Shown here piece by piece: positions 1 through 12,046 of a stretch of 64,000 nucleotides of DNA. The DNA comes from Glycine soja (lineage: Eukaryota > Streptophyta > Magnoliopsida > Fabales > Fabaceae). The notes under the pieces are model-generated. The model was not told the DNA's origin and did no database searches. It worked only from the letters and a program-made list of their open reading frames with translations. Every line of letters starts with the position of its first letter. Positions within the stretch are counted from its first letter, which is position 1. The position numbers and the translations under genes are program-made. Location of the stretch: contig NC_041004.1 in NCBI RefSeq assembly GCF_004193775.1, forward strand, positions 2,246,718 through 2,310,717, read 5' to 3'.

Positions 1-1
1 C

Positions 2-472
2 TGCAATGGATTCATCCATTTTCAAATCATGTTGAGTAAACTGACCCAAAATCCGCAGCAGTTCATTATATTGCTCCATAACAGGCCTCGAATCAATCAT
101 TTTGTAATTAAAGAAATTACTAACTAAGAATTTGTTACTTGAGGCATCTTCTGCCATATACTTGGATTCAAGAGAGTCCCATAATTCCTTAGCAGACTTA
201 ACATTTTGATAAATATCAAAGAGAGAGTCAGACATACCGTTCAGAATGTGTCCACGACAAATGTAATCGTCGTTCTCCCATTTCGAACGCTTCCTTGTTT
301 GATCCAGAGTTTCGCCTTCCATATACACCGGCATCGGTGTACTCAGCACATACACCACATTCAATGTTGTCAAGAGAAAGTGCATCTTCTTCTGTCATCT
401 TCTGAAATCCTGCCCTTCAAACTTGTCCAACTTCGCAAACTTGCTTGTCATCTTCGAACTATCGTTCGTCAT
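2..472 (-). pseudogene. Copia retrotransposon Gag (UBN2-type), partial, with internal stop
   Basis: Reading the minus strand from an ATG at 472 gives a Copia Gag beginning MTNDSSKMTSKFAKLDKFEG and continuing in the same frame to the window edge. Recognisable blocks are CRGHILNGMSDSLFDIY, KELWDSLESKYMAEDASS and PVMEQYNELLRILGQFTQHD, which are the conserved helices of the UBN2/retrotran_gag family that packages element RNA. Codon 26 (395-397) is TGA where the family has Trp, so the frame is interrupted, although the rest is unshifted. The rest of the element (protease, integrase, RT) would lie left of the window. The element is dead at this codon unless it is read through. Confidence 0.88.
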
Positions 473-841
473 CTCGAAAGAATTTGATTCAATCTTTTGT
501 TGGTTAATTTTGAAAATCGAGATAATCCTGGATAAATCTGAAGTCGTGTATAAACACTTTCAGATTGAATCAAATTTCGGGGTTCAACCAAAATTGTTCA
601 ATCGGATAAAATCAGAAGATTATAATTCAAGAGTTTTGTTTTGGTCTTGTGAGTTTTTCACCCGTTATGCTTTCTGAACCAGGATGATTATTTATAATCA
701 AAGAACAGGTGGCTATTGGCGGTTGATGGAAGTTATTTATTTTTTAAAAATTGCCGTTGATGGAAGTTTTAGTAACTTCCAACCGTTGATGGAAGTTTTA
801 GTAACTTCCATGTAACTTCCAACCTTTGCCTAAACCGAACA
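473..841 (-). mobile_element. Copia leader and probable 5' LTR
   Basis: This stretch lies upstream of the gag start on the minus strand. It holds a TATA-like TTATAAATAATC (about 687-698) and a 30-bp direct repeat built on GTTGATGGAAGTTTTAGTAA (755-784 and 785-812, with a partial third copy near 722). A plausible LTR start (TGTTCGG on the minus strand) is at 841; a second candidate TG is at 862. I could not identify a convincing primer-binding site, so the LTR/leader boundary is not placed. The other LTR lies outside the window. Confidence 0.5.
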
Positions 842-865
842 TCTCGTTATTACATTAAAACAAGC

Positions 866-2023
866 GTGCACTCTTATTTTAACACAATAAAGAGATCAAT
901 TACACTAAAATGTCCAACAAAACAGACACAAAACTCATTGCTAAGGGATGACACATGTTTCTTCATTCAACCAGACATCACTCAGTCATACAATGTCCAT
1001 GTTGAATTCCACCCTTTACCTGGGGAGGAGCTCTCATCTGGGGTGCCTCAATCCTCTCTCGAATTCTTGTCTAACTCGGCCAAGATTTTGAGTTCTAGCA
1101 ATGGCTTGATTCTTTGTCGCGCCACCGGCGAGAATGAAGTGAAGCTGTTCATTACCAACCCAGCAACACAATCCTGGTTGCCTATTCCCACCCCTGGTGA
1201 GTATAAACAAAATGGTACAAGTATTGGTGCTGTTGATCTCAAGATTGTTCTTGAATGTGATGACAAAGATGATTACATGGTGTATCTTTTTTATGACAAC
1301 TTAGTTGATTGGTCTTCTTCAAATTTGGATTGCAAAGTTTATCATTCCAATGAAGGAGTGTGGAAATCAAAGCAAGAAAGATTTTTTACTGGCAGTAGGA
1401 AACTGAAATTTGACATGCCTGTTCATCACAGAGGAGCTGTTCACTTCATCTCAGATTGTTTTCCTTCCTGGAACAAAAAAAGTCCTTATTTCAGGCCATA
1501 CATTATGTCATACAATTTTGAGAGTGGAAATTCAAGAATGCTGAGAGTTCCTAAAGAAGCAAGAAAGGGTTCTCATGACTTGACTTGTGACATGGGGATT
1601 TTCAAATGGGGAAAAGCCACTGATCCAAATCAATCAATTTGTTTGGTGAGGCTGAGGAAGCATGTGTTCACCATATGGACTTTGACACACTATGAGACAA
1701 GTGAGTGGAGAAGGGTTTTGAAGATAAGAGTGAAAGCAATGGTGAAGGATCATCCTATTATAAGAGTAAAGGGCTATGCAGTTTTGAATGGTGATCTTTT
1801 GGTCTTTGCCACTGAGAAGAAGGTCTATGGCTGTGGTTTGAAAGATATGAGGATTCAGGAAATCTGTGATCATGAATTTGACTTCAATGTTCTTCGCTTC
1901 ACTTCATACAAGGACACTTTGCGCACATTTGGTACTGGTGCTGGAACTTTGCCTCTTTCTCTGCACACGTGTGGTACTAGAGCTGGAACTTTGCCTCTTC
2001 CTTCACACAAGCAGTTTTGGTAG
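866..2023 (+). pseudogene. F-box-associated (FBA) protein, 5'-truncated
   Basis: The open frame of about 385 codons encodes the C-terminal substrate-recognition part of a plant F-box protein. SSNGLILCRATGENEVKLF followed by FITNPATQSWLPIP is the typical motif of the F-box-associated domain, and the remaining strand-rich sequence ends near FNVLRFTSYKDTL. In the family this region selects targets for SCF ubiquitin ligases. The N-terminal F-box is missing and no ATG starts the frame: the first usable codon is GTG and the first internal ATG is near 1276. Coding similarity begins right beside the Copia LTR, so the gene was probably cut by that insertion. The end carries a 42-bp in-frame tandem repeat (GTGAGTLPL then GTRAGTLPL). 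It could still be transcribed, but a normal SCF adaptor is unlikely. Confidence 0.75.
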
Positions 2024-4020
2024 TTTATAGTATTTTGTTAATTTTACTTTTGTTGCATTTGAGGGACAATATGCAGACATAATGTGACTTTTGTTAGTTT
2101 ATATGCTTTTAATTTGTTGCTTTACATGTTTCAATCCATGTCAATTCAATATAAAATTACATAATACGGTTTCTGTTTCCATGCTTGACTCATTTACCAA
2201 ATTTTATGGAAGTTGTGATAAAGGTCATATATTTTATGGCTTTGAGGATCTTGGCAATAGCATTCTTTTTTCTGTTGGTGAGCCACTGTCATGCCTTAAA
2301 AATGGAAATATAAGTTCCTTGCCCAATTTGCATAATTAAACGTCATCACATTATAGCAAAAAAGAGTTAGAGAATATAGCTACCTTCATATAAGATATTT
2401 ATACACACACAAAAAGTCAAAAAGTAAGGCAAAATTCAGCAAGACTTACTGGTATTATGTGTCTTCTGTACTAAAATGAATGAAATTTTCACCCTATATT
2501 TTAACTTCAAAGTATTGCAAATATACCACAAAATTTTACGTGAAATCAGGTCTCCTAATTTGTGTATTCTATTTCTATTTCTATGCATTTTTTTAGCAAA
2601 AAAGAGCAAAGGTCGAGAGAAGTAGGAATTGACATTCCAATTATGTTGGCACTCCAATTCAAACCGCCCAGTTAAAAGAATCCAACTTAAATATATATAT
2701 ACATAAAGATAGAAAGTAAAACAATTGGGGACCAAACCAAACTTAAAGGAGAACAACTTCCAAAAGGACTGCACTTTTCTATAACATAAACTTTCTTTAG
2801 TCTACTGTTTCAGCCTTATGGCAATTGACCAGTATCAAATGATTCCTCTCTTACTAGTGTTAGTACTCAACTTCTTTCTATCGATGCCAAAGTGATATTA
2901 GTATTGGAGGGAGATTGGTAAAATAATTGATGCTCTGCCAACTATCTGTTAACTTTTTCTTCCATGGCCTTAAATATGTATCTAAATAAAGCATTTTGGG
3001 ATGAACAATAACTGCCACGGATGATTTGGATGAAAAAGTGGTCCACTTTAGGATAAAATCACAACTTTTAGGAAAATGTTTGATAAGCATCTAATATAAT
3101 ATCTAACACCTAGATAAAAAGTAAAAAAAAAAAAGAGAAAAAAAAAATAAGTATTATAAATTTTATAATGTGATAGGAAAAAATAGATAAAGAGAAATTA
3201 AAAATGATGATAAGGTGTTTCGAATAAAAGGTGATTTAAATGTTATTACTCCAACTCTAATGATGGATTCCATTCAAACCGGAAATTAAATCATTTGTGC
3301 CTATAAATTTTTACATTGGATATCCTGTACAAAAATTTAATCCAGATTGTTGAGTAACTTTTGATGGGTCTCTTCTTTCTTATCATATAATATTTAAGAA
3401 TACTTATTATTTTTTTAATGCTTGAACTTGAGTTTTTAACTTATTTTTTTAATGAGTCTCATTTTGTCTTTTCATTCAAACAAGATCCTTTTTTTTTACG
3501 TGAACAAGATCCTTATTCTAACTTGGAATTTTATTTATTTATTTAATATTCAGGCAACATTGGTTATAGTTACTTATATAAGCTATAGGAACTCATTTAT
3601 TCTATTGATATTTTGGTCTTTAAAAAAAAGTTGCTTAACTTTGAAAACCTACGCAAGCAATTGTACTGAAATTGTTGCTCGTGCAAAAGTTTTTATAATT
3701 TGAAATTTAATGATAATGTAAAAGACTTTGTTACAATCCATCCATATATTATTTATTCTCTTCAAAATTCTAAATAATTATAATAATAGAAATTTATAAT
3801 TTTGTTAGAAAACAATTATCATTTGCGAGAATGTCTCTCAACCATCAACCTAGAAATAAAAAACGCTATTAGTATTATTTTTTCGGACATGGACAATATT
3901 TAACAATTTCTTAAAAAAAAAAAAAAAACTCGTAACAATGTCAGTACTCAGAATATTGTATTTCTATATTCACTTTTTCAAGACTGAAAGTTTAAATAGT
4001 TATTCCCTCTTTTTCTATAT
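2024..4020 (+). other. gene-poor AT-rich DNA downstream of the F-box remnant
   Basis: The first 300 bases are probably the old 3' flank of the F-box gene. I see no supported gene, RNA or element beyond that, only A/T-rich sequence with homopolymer runs. Short open frames here have no family signature. Confidence 0.5.
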
Positions 4021-4024
4021 AAAA

Positions 4025-4280
4025 CACTCAAGAAAAATATTAGTGATATTCTCTTATATTTATTTAGATATTTTTTATGTGATTGGTTAAAATTTATTAA
4101 AAATTATTAATTTTGATAAGTTTTATTTTTCATTTAATCTTTTTCTTTCTTGATTTATATTAAATAAGAAATGAAACCTATCAAAATTGATGTTTTTTAA
4201 TAAATTATAATCAATCATAAAAATTAAAGTATTCAAAAGAAAATATTAAAGAAAGTATTACTAATATTTCTCAAGACTTA
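4025..4280. mobile_element. foldback MITE
   Basis: The two halves are imperfect inverted repeats. The left arm (about 4030-4140, containing CTCAAGAAAAATATTAGTGA and ATTAATTTTGATAAGTTT) pairs with the right arm (about 4160-4275), read on the other strand as CTTGAGAAATATTAGTAATA and ATCAATTTTGATAGGTTTC. The left edge resembles the CTCCCTC-type ends of Stowaway/Mariner MITEs. I could not define a target duplication. Confidence 0.55.
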
Positions 4281-6500
4281 ATTATCTAATTTATCAAATT
4301 AAAAAATAATTAATTTAATTAATAAAAAAAAATTACATTCACTTTTTTTCTGTATTTAAGACTTAGTAGAGTCCCTTAGGATAAAATGTATTTATTTCTT
4401 TGATATCCCTATGTGAATACTTAATAGCGTTAATTGAAAGTGTTAGCTTGTAGTGAAATGTAACAAAAAGCCTTCAAGTTAACCCTATTCTCATAATCCT
4501 TTCCTTCCACCACCACTGGATCCTTCTTTTTCTATTTGTTTCCACTTAATTTCCCATCCAAAGCTTGACAAACAACATTAATTATGATTATTGATTTTGA
4601 TTTTCCAACACTTTTTTAAATAAACATTGAAAAAACATCTCATTGTACTTTTGGTTTTGTGATATGCAATAACGATGTCGAGGGGTATAAACATAACGAT
4701 TTTGGTGAACTTTGTTTGGGATAATCGAAATCATTGTGATGTATAGATTGTTTTATTTTATTTTTACACGATGTTCATTATGCATGTTGGTCTCCTTTTG
4801 ACGGTGAATAGTAAAGTTCATTTTTTTTTTTACCTTCATGTCCTGGGTTTTGGGAATCCAGGATGCACCAAAACGGGGTACGGGAATGGGATGGAAAATT
4901 TTGAGATACGGGTAGGTTAGAAAATAACAAATTTTTTAAAATAACTGAAAAATTAATAAAAAAACATGAGAAATAAATAACAATACTAGTATATTATAAA
5001 GATGATCTATTGGTCTATCAAAATAAAACATTAAGGTTTAACATTAAAAAATATTAAAATTAAGTTAGTTCAATGTCTAAAACAACAAATAAAATAAAAC
5101 ATCAAGCATTGTAAAATAAATAATTTACATCATGCAAATAAACTCATTTAGTACTCTGGTACTACATGCAAAATAAATCATTTACATCCTGTCCTAAAAA
5201 TAAGTTGTTATAAGTCATATATACCGAGGAAAATATTGTCTTGTACAAACATTTGAAAGCAAGCGAGAACTTTCCTATTTCCTAATGAATTTGAGTACCT
5301 CCATAACATATTGCAAGTTGCAATTGCAACATGGCATATGGATAGCAAGAGGGCTCTTATGCCTGATGGTAAAAGGTCCCACCCCAGGGGCAACATCCCC
5401 CCTCTTCCCCCACTTCAAGCACACCTCTATATGAATCACTTTGGAATCGGTAAACCACGTGAGCTAGTTAGATGCCTGGGACAGAGAAAAGGGAGATCAT
5501 ACCTGTTTTTCCTGGCCTGCTTGGACATATGGTTCCAGCGGAAGATCAAGTTGGTGAGCTGTGTGATGGGAAATCTTTTCGCATGGTTCGGAGAGCATTG
5601 AATTAGAATGAGAGGTTCACCTCCGTCATTGGTGGTTCGCTGGTGGTGGCTGTCCAACAAGAAGAAAGAGTGAAAGAGAGGAGTGAGGAAGTCCTAATTT
5701 TTCTGTTGATTCTCTTTTTTCCTCCTTTTTTATGTTGTTTTTTTTTTAAATTTTGGACTATGAGGATGTGCGTGTAGGCCACCGTCGTCCCCAATACATC
5801 CCCGTGAAAGACCATTGTCGTTCCTGTCTTGTTCAACCGTACCCAAGAAACTAATGTCGTCCTCGAGACATTCCCTTGCCATCCTCATTCCGTCTCGGTC
5901 CCTGTGTAGTACTGGAAACATAGGACACCACCTAGCAGGTGTCCCGTACTCCATAATTGGGAATTGAAGGGATGAGGGAAATTTTGAAAGAAAAAAAAAC
6001 ATAAACCTATCATGTGCTAATCACATGTCATATTTTGTTAACAAACTAAGAGCGCTGATCAAGAACATGAGAGGTAATTGCAAAGAAATTAAACAGTTAG
6101 GGGGTTTTGTGAGGTGAATATAAAGAATGGAAGAGAATGTAATAAGTTTCTACAACAAACATGTGTAATTTACTCTAATAATAAACTTGTATTAAATTTC
6201 TATTTCTTCCAACTCTATCTATCCCTATCATTAATTTTTTATTAATATTTTTTTTTCTTTGAGGAGTATTTTTAATTTAAAAATAATTAATATAATAAAC
6301 ATTATTGATTGAGACTTATAAAAAAAAATATATAATGTTCGATCTTTTGCAGAAATAACTTTTTACTATGTTTTACTTACAAGTAGAATTTTAGATTAGT
6401 CATAATTCTTTTTTCTCAATGAATCGGATGTTTAAAACAAAATAAAAAATACAAACATCAAAATCAAATTTGACTATAAAAAAACACTTTTTTTTTACTT
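4281..6500. other. unassigned AT-rich DNA with a GC-richer block
   Basis: No gene is supported. Within it, 5300-5990 is clearly less AT-rich and contains several short overlapping frames on both strands without recognisable domains. It may be debris of a transposon, but I saw no termini or transposase motif. The rest is homopolymer-rich intergenic DNA. Confidence 0.35.
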
Positions 6501-6502
6501 CT

Positions 6503-6862
6503 TCTTAGCTAAATTAGTTTTTAGTCCTCTAATTTATTATTTAAATTTAATTTAATTCTTTAATGTTTTTGGGTTTAATGTCATCCTTTAATTTTTAGAT
6601 CGATTCAATTTGATCATTCACTAAATTATAAGAAATTATATTATGTAACAATTCAAAACTATCCTATTTAAATATTCACGAAATACATATTATTTTAAAA
6701 AAAATATAAATCATTTTTATAAATTAAAAGATCAAATTAAACATAAAAAAATACAAAACTAAACTGTGTTAGTTTTAAAAATCAAAGAATTAAATTAAAA
6801 AAAATTTAGAAATCAAATTAAATATAAAAATAAATTATAGGATTAAAAACCTAATTTAACCA
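6503..6862. mobile_element. foldback MITE just upstream of NDUFA8
   Basis: The ends are inverted copies: CTAAATTAGTTTTTAGTCCT at the left, and the right end read on the minus strand as TTAAATTAGGTTTTTAATCC. Complementarity continues inward through the repeated TTTAATTTAATTCTTT motif. It ends about 40 bases before the first pyrimidine-rich leader sequence of the next gene, so it may form part of that promoter. Confidence 0.6.
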
Positions 6863-7193
6863 TTCTCATTCTTTCTCAAAACCAAATTATCATAATGTCC
6901 CCGAGTGTCTTGTGCTCCCCACGATTTACTTTCACCTCACTCCCGAACACTACCCTAATTGCCCTATTCTCTCTTCCTTCGTCCCAGCGACCACAAATCA
7001 CTGCAATTCAAGGTAAAGCGCTTCTCCATTCTCAATTTTCTCATTGCATTCCAAACCCTATTCCCCCAAATTTTTAATTTTCCCCTTTCCCTTCTTTCAA
7101 AGCAATTTCCTTTCATTTTCTCGGGAACCAAACGGAACGAGACTGATCGAATTTTCCCTTTCCCTTCTCTACTTAAAAAGGTTTGAACTTCAA

Positions 7194-10111
7194 ATGGCGA
7201 GCGCTGTAGATGCTTCCGGAAACCCGATCCCAACGTCGGCGGTGTTGATGGCGTCGTCGAAGCACATTGGGATAAGGTGCCACTCCGAGAATTTGGAGTT
7301 TCTGAAGTGCAAGAAGAAGGATCAGAACCCTGAAAATTGCCTCGATAAAGGTCGTGATGTCACCCGTTGCGTCCTTGGCCTGTGAGTTTTTCTTGTCTTT
7401 GCTGATTTTACTTGGGTTCTGTTTGGCAGATTGGAATGAGTTTTGTTCATTTTCTAGATTTTGATGGTTTTTAAGTGGTGAGTCATTTCTTGATTTTAAC
7501 ATTTTTGTTTTTGCTATGTGGGCACTTCGTATTGTTGAGAATTAATGTTATTGTTTTATTTATGTTGTTTCGTCCGTAAGTGGTTGTGAATGTCAATGAA
7601 TTGTAATGTTTGAGAATATATTACAAAGATATTTGCACACCCAAGCGAAACAATTCCTTCTGCAAGTGTTAGGATGATTGGTTTACTGTTTTTTTAGTCA
7701 TTGGCTCCAGGGTCAGCAATCGAAGGTTTGTTTTTGCAAATGAATTGAGTGATTCTCAAATTATATTCAATATCCTTTTTTGGTTTTTGGTTTATTGGCT
7801 TGATATTTTATATTAATCTCACATGAAGATCAGATTCAGAAGCCATCGACTGGCTTCATGAATATGAATAACCCTCGTTGCTTGTATGTCAGCTGATCTT
7901 CTGATTTGTTTTGTATGCTTTGGAGTTTGGACTGCTTATTGGAATTGTTGGTTGCATGTAGAACTATAACCTTAACCGAGTCGAGCACACTTTGAAAATG
8001 TTAGATAAGCAGAACTTTTGTGTGAGTTTTTTACAGAATGATTTTGCATGTTTGTTGACTCTTGGATGGGTAAATGGTCCCTACCACATTATACATCCAA
8101 AATTTACTGTTATGACGACTTAAGCACAAGAGGAGAGCCCAACCCAAAAGACTAATTCATTAGGTGGGAAAAGCCTCATGACTTAAGTAACACATCAAGC
8201 TTCTTATTTTACTCAATGTAGGACTCCTAACAATTAGCTTTGAATCTAGCTGAATTAGGACAAATTCTTGCTATTGTTTTCTCATTGCATAGGATTACCC
8301 CTAAAGGAATGCACAAAATTTTGACAAAAAAGGTACTGCTCAAGCTGAAGGGAAAATTTTACCACAGGTATAAGAGTGCAATGTTGGAAATGAGTGTTAG
8401 GCAATACCGCAATAAAAGGCTAGCATGAGTGTTGGAAATAGGAATATTTTACAAGACAAGAGCTTCTTTAATGTTTATTTTTTCAAGTAGCCTACTTGGT
8501 ATAGCTAAGATCAGGGCATCTTAGGAGGTAGTAGTATCTCAACTGTTCTCTTGTAAATCTTTTTGGCATTAATTGTCTTTGTAATACTCTTGAATATAAA
8601 TAAGTCCATTCTGCTGGGTGGAAAGTACATTGAAGCAAGTTCAGAAAATATTTGTTTCTCTCTTCTCACAATGAGAATAAACTTACTGTAGTAAAGATGA
8701 GAATGCTTCTGTGGAAGAGTAAACATACTATACAAATGGATTCTAGCCTTACCACTAAAGGGGAAGGGAGACTGGGAAACACTGTAGGCAAAAGCATTAA
8801 GAATGCTTTAGAGGTGGTTGTCGCTTTGTCTACTGACAAGATTCACAAATCACAATGGAACACTATAGTATCATTTGATTCATGTAAACAATCCACCTCC
8901 ACCTAGTGGGGAAAAGTTTGGTTGTTGTCTACCATTACCCGTATGTATTTTAAATACTAACTGGGTTATAAGCCATTGGTGAAGGTATAGTTGGGCAAAT
9001 TGATTCCGTAATTAATAAATGTATGTTGTTTCTGATAATGAATTTAGCAATATAATTTTAACAAAACATTACAACAAATAAGAAAGAAAAAAGGACAGAG
9101 AGAAAGAAGTGCATAACTGTGGATGGTGGGTGGAGAACTGATATGGTATATTTGGTCATATATTGTTTTGCTATTGGCCATGAAAAATAGTCATACCGGC
9201 TGTGCCTCATGTGTCTACTTCATAAATGGATATGTTCAATGGTGATATTTCAGTTGATGTTAGTGTTAGAAACAAATGGAATGTGGCTGTGTTTCAAGAT
9301 GCTGTATTAGTATTAGAATTTGGATGTTTGGACTGCCTTGTTAGTTATTACATTACTTGAAAATCTCTTGCAGTTGTTTGTCATCATCTCTGTTTATTGC
9401 TCTGATTTTACACCCTTCAATAATCAAATCTGTGGATCTTACAATTTTGTTCATAACTAATGCTTTGGTAGTTTGTTATTAGAATTATAACATATCTTAA
9501 CTTGGAAGTACCATATATTTGGCGGGATTGTAATAACAATAATAAAATATGTAGCACATGTTTCAAACTTGAATTATTACTGGTCCCCACCCGCTGCTTG
9601 CAGTTGGCATTACTCTTGTTTACAGATATTGAAGGTTGTGAACTGAAAATTTTATTTGAGGACTTCACCTTTTGGAGGATTTTTTTTTTGGCGGAGAGGA
9701 AACGTTTATGGCCATTATCACTGCTCAATGCATTCTCTGTGATTAATAATGTAATTTCTTCATAAATAGTATTTTTGTGCACAAAGATACACACAGGTTT
9801 ATATTATTCATTTCTATCTGTTATTTTAGATGCACATAATTTTGTGATTTATTTGAAATGTTATACCTGAAACTTTTCACTGTGATGGCTTTTTTTCATT
9901 GTCTGATGCATTCTGTCAAACATCATGCATTTTTTTTCTTTGAGGATTTATGATGGTCATCAAATGCTTTTTCTGCAGTCTGAAGGATCTGCACCAAAAG
10001 TGCACAAAGGAGATGGATGATTATGTTGGCTGCATGTACTACCATACAAATGAATTTGACTTGTGTCGCAAAGAGCAGCAAGCATTCGAGAAAAAGTGTT
10101 CTTTGGAATGA
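7194..10111 (+). CDS. NDUFA8: NADH dehydrogenase [ubiquinone] 1 alpha subcomplex subunit 8 (NDUFA8-type, twin CHCH)
   Basis: Exons are 7194-7381 and 9979-10111, joined by a 2597-bp intron with GTGAGT donor and TGCAG acceptor. The product is 106 aa and starts MASAVDASGNPIPTSAVLMA. It is the plant NDUFA8 accessory subunit of mitochondrial complex I, in the intermembrane-space-facing arm. Disulphide motifs are visible: Cys29-x9-Cys39, Cys49-x9-Cys59, Cys71-x9-Cys81 and Cys92-x10-Cys103, the double coiled-coil-helix arrangement oxidised by the Mia40 pathway. The length and the N-terminal motif fit Arabidopsis homologues as I remember them. The ATG is the first in frame after a pyrimidine-rich leader (about 6900-7190). 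The intron contains no element that I could name. The gene looks intact. Confidence 0.95.
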
Positions 10112-11129
10112 AATTATGCACTGCTGTTGTCGAAAATAATATCACAGGCAATTTGGAGTGAGCAAATGAGCCTGTTTTCCAAAAATTCATTGACCTTTTC
10201 CGTTTGTATGACAGTGTTGGAATCTATACCATTAACTATGTTGGTCGTCTAAATTTTTCTAGAGAAATGCATCCAAGCAAGACAAAACAAGATCCTCTTC
10301 AAACATAATAACTGACAAGAATTTTTGAAGTTGGAACATGCTTGTAATTTGATCTCTACGTTTGAAATGCATATTTCTTGTGCTTTAAAAAAAAGGATAG
10401 CTTGCCAAATTGCACCAATTTCTGGTGCCTTGTTGATTCCTGACAACTGAAGTAGACAAGTAAAGACCAAACCACAAAAAAAAACATGCTACATTAGTTT
10501 CTACTGAACGAGGGTTGCTAGCTTCACCGTGATCAATAATGTAGACGTGTTCCTGAGACACAATATTATTGTAGAAATTCAAAAATTTTAGTTCATGTCA
10601 AGTCATTAGTAAGCTAGTTTTTTTGTTTTAATTATTGAAATGATCATTATTTAATAATTTTATGGTCAGTGTCGTATGGTAAGAAGTGCTCCTTCCTAAT
10701 CTCCATTTGATTAAGCTTCCTGATGCAAGAGCTTACATCACTTCCCCTGACATCAACATTTGCTATGACAATCCTAATGACCATTGGATTATTATGCTTT
10801 AGGATGCTATTCCCATAAGCAACATCTAAGGAGATAAGAGTAGTAACATCCTTTAACAGTTGAGTATTTCGGGACTGTAATGAAGTCTCTACTCCCATAA
10901 GGTCATAACAACCCTCAAAGTTCTCCTTTTTGCACTTGTAGAGCTTCTCGCTCCAATAAATCCCCCAAGTATAATATTTATCTATATGTGAGGGGCTTTT
11001 GTGGTTTTTCTTAGCCTTGACAGATTAGTTCATCCTAAGAGTAGATATGAGTGGGGTCATTCTTGGCCATACCTTAACGGATCATTCTTTTTTAACCTAA
11101 TCATTAATTTCTCAAAGACAATAATTTCA
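10112..11129. other. NDUFA8 3' flank and unassigned DNA
   Basis: The first few hundred bases are likely the 3' UTR. A stretch at 10647-10898 is open on the minus strand but matches no family that I recognise. Nothing else is supported. Confidence 0.4.
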
Positions 11130-11387
11130 TAATAAGGATAATGTGAGAATTAAAAAAGTTACTACTTATAACTCATTTTTGTTCTATTACTTTTTCAAAC
11201 AATAGTATAAAAAATTTATTCCATCATTTTGTTCCGTACCAATCCATCTTATTTTATTATATTTCAATCCATTTCATTTTATTCTTTATTAATAATTTAA
11301 ACATGAGAAGTTATACTTGTACGATAATTTTAAGATAAATTTGAATTTGAAATGTAATAAATGATAGGATAGAGGATGGATGACTAA

Positions 11388-11753
11388 GGGGTGTTTGGTT
11401 TGGTTATTTTGTGTTTTCATTTTCATTGGAAATAGAAAATGGTGATGGAAATGTGTTTGGTTGAATTTCTGTTTTCATTTTCAGTGAAAATATTTTTTCA
11501 AACGAATCAAAAATTGGAAACAATAAAATCTCGTTTTCAGTTGAAATTAGAAACCTCATTTTAGTAAAATGAAAATGCAGTGGCAAGGAATTTAATTTTA
11601 AGTAAATCTAAAAATATATTTCCTTTTGAAAATGCATTTTCAGTATTTTTATTTCTTGAAAGCAAAAAAACAAGAGTCAAACCAAACATGTTTTCATAAT
11701 TCTAATATTTTAAAAATGAAAACAGAAAATGAAAATGTAAACCAAACACACCC
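11388..11753. mobile_element. Tourist/PIF-Harbinger-like MITE
   Basis: The element is 366 bp with terminal inverted repeats GGGTGTTTGGTTT (left) and AAACCAAACACACCC (right). It is flanked on both sides by TAA (11385-11387 and 11754-11756), the 3-bp target duplication typical of PIF/Harbinger MITEs. The interior is rich in GAAAATGAAAAC and its complement. It is absent from the sister segment at 12775-14715, so it inserted after that duplication. Confidence 0.8.
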
Positions 11754-11956
11754 TAATTTTTTTGTATGGATGTTCATAAAAATAAAAACTAGTGTGTTTC
11801 TAAAATATAGTTGGATGGATGGTTAACGTAAATTATTTCAATTATAGTATATTTCTCGCTTATCGTTGTTGCTATGCTGTACAGTACCTATTTTGTTATC
11901 CAAGAAAAATAGTAAAAGTATTGAATAATATAAAGTATGGTTGTTTCACATCAAAT

Positions 11957-12030
11957 GGTTTCGTGGTGTAGTTGGTTATCACGTCAGTCTAACACACTGA
12001 AGGTCTCCGGTTCGAGTCCGGGCGAAGCCA
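11957..12030 (+). tRNA. tRNA-Val (anticodon AAC)
   Basis: The gene is 74 nt and folds as a full cloverleaf. The acceptor strands GGTTTCG and CGAAGCC pair with A as discriminator. The D arm contains TAGTTGGTTATCA, the anticodon arm is TCAGT-CTAACAC-ACTGA with AAC as anticodon, and the T arm is CCGGTTCGAGTCCGG. No intron is present. A CAA triplet sits just upstream (11952-11954), a common plant tRNA start-site feature, and a T run follows. It decodes GUU (and GUC/GUA if A34 is edited to inosine). It should be functional. Confidence 0.97.
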
Positions 12031-12037
12031 AACTTGA

Positions 12038-12046
12038 TTTTTTTTT
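12038..12046 (+). terminator. Pol III T-run terminator of tRNA-Val
   Basis: Nine T residues begin eight bases after the tRNA 3' end, long enough for RNA polymerase III termination. Confidence 0.8.

Noticed and set aside
206..677. Plus-strand frames over the Copia gag
   Set aside because: The clear protein signal is on the minus strand; these are shadows.
2436..2774. 112-aa minus-strand frame
   Set aside because: AT-rich, no domain, no splice or promoter context; consistent with chance.
6895..7186. Small frames before NDUFA8
   Set aside because: They lie in the pyrimidine-rich leader; the NDUFA8 start at 7194 is fixed by homology.
8240..8906. Open frames inside the NDUFA8 intron as a nested gene
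   Set aside because: No recognisable domain, and the two frames are unrelated; treated as intron sequence.
10647..10898. 83-aa minus-strand frame as a gene fragment
   Set aside because: It reads like coding sequence (VDVRGSDVSSCIRKLNQMEI), but I cannot assign it to any family and it has no flanking exons.
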